From: CAZLYK01 sp964563495
Lineage (GTDB): Bacteria > Acidobacteriota > Blastocatellia > RBC074
Assembly (NCBI GenBank): GCA_964563495.1
Contig: CAZLYK010000214.1
Coordinates: 1 to 6,802, forward strand
Length of the DNA: 6,802 nt
Direction: 5' to 3'
The notes below the pieces were generated by a model. That model saw only the letters and a program-made list of their open reading frames with translations, was not told where the DNA came from and searched no databases. This document shows, piece by piece, positions 6,042-6,802 of this stretch; within the stretch, counting starts at the first letter, position 1; the number at the start of each line of letters is the position of its first letter. The translations under genes were made by a program, and so were the position numbers.

Positions 6042-6068
6042 GTGATCGCAGGTTTTCAATGGAGGTAT

Positions 6069-6802
<734 letters not shown>

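Overview
The window looks like chromosomal DNA from a GC-rich bacterium, most likely an Acidobacteriota member near Blastocatellia. That guess rests on protein style: the FtsH N-terminus beginning around NSTIRQIIFW, a cysteine-cluster GMC oxidoreductase, and a short acidobacterial-looking zinc-ribbon protein. No taxonomic marker is present, so it is an inference. I see no rRNA, tRNA, CRISPR array, transposase or phage gene.

Layout. Positions 57-1769 (minus) encode a complete FAD-dependent GMC oxidoreductase with a possible iron-sulfur cysteine cluster, followed by a 9-bp hairpin at 13-36. A 283-bp divergent intergenic region (1770-2052) separates it from a small zinc-ribbon protein of unknown role (2053-2463, plus), which has a strong ribosome binding site and probably a leader of about 115 nt. 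A nearly perfect inverted repeat at 2469-2519 then acts as a likely bidirectional terminator. Converging on it is a minus-strand gene (2502-4409) for a signal-peptide-bearing relative of PEP synthase. Its phosphohistidine domain precedes the ATP-grasp domain, and it has no PEP/pyruvate barrel. A diverged copy of the same repeat (4417-4500) fills the 97-bp gap to the divergent tilS gene (4507-5937, plus; tRNA-Ile lysidine synthetase). After 131 bp comes ftsH (6069 onward, plus), cut off by the window edge inside its AAA+ domain.

How the genes relate. tilS followed by ftsH is a widely conserved housekeeping order, although the hpt gene often found between them is absent. The GMC enzyme, zinc-ribbon protein and dikinase-like protein are separate transcription units, and nothing in the sequence ties them into one pathway. 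The most unusual object is the exported dikinase-like protein, whose stop codon and upstream region both lie inside copies of one palindromic repeat family.
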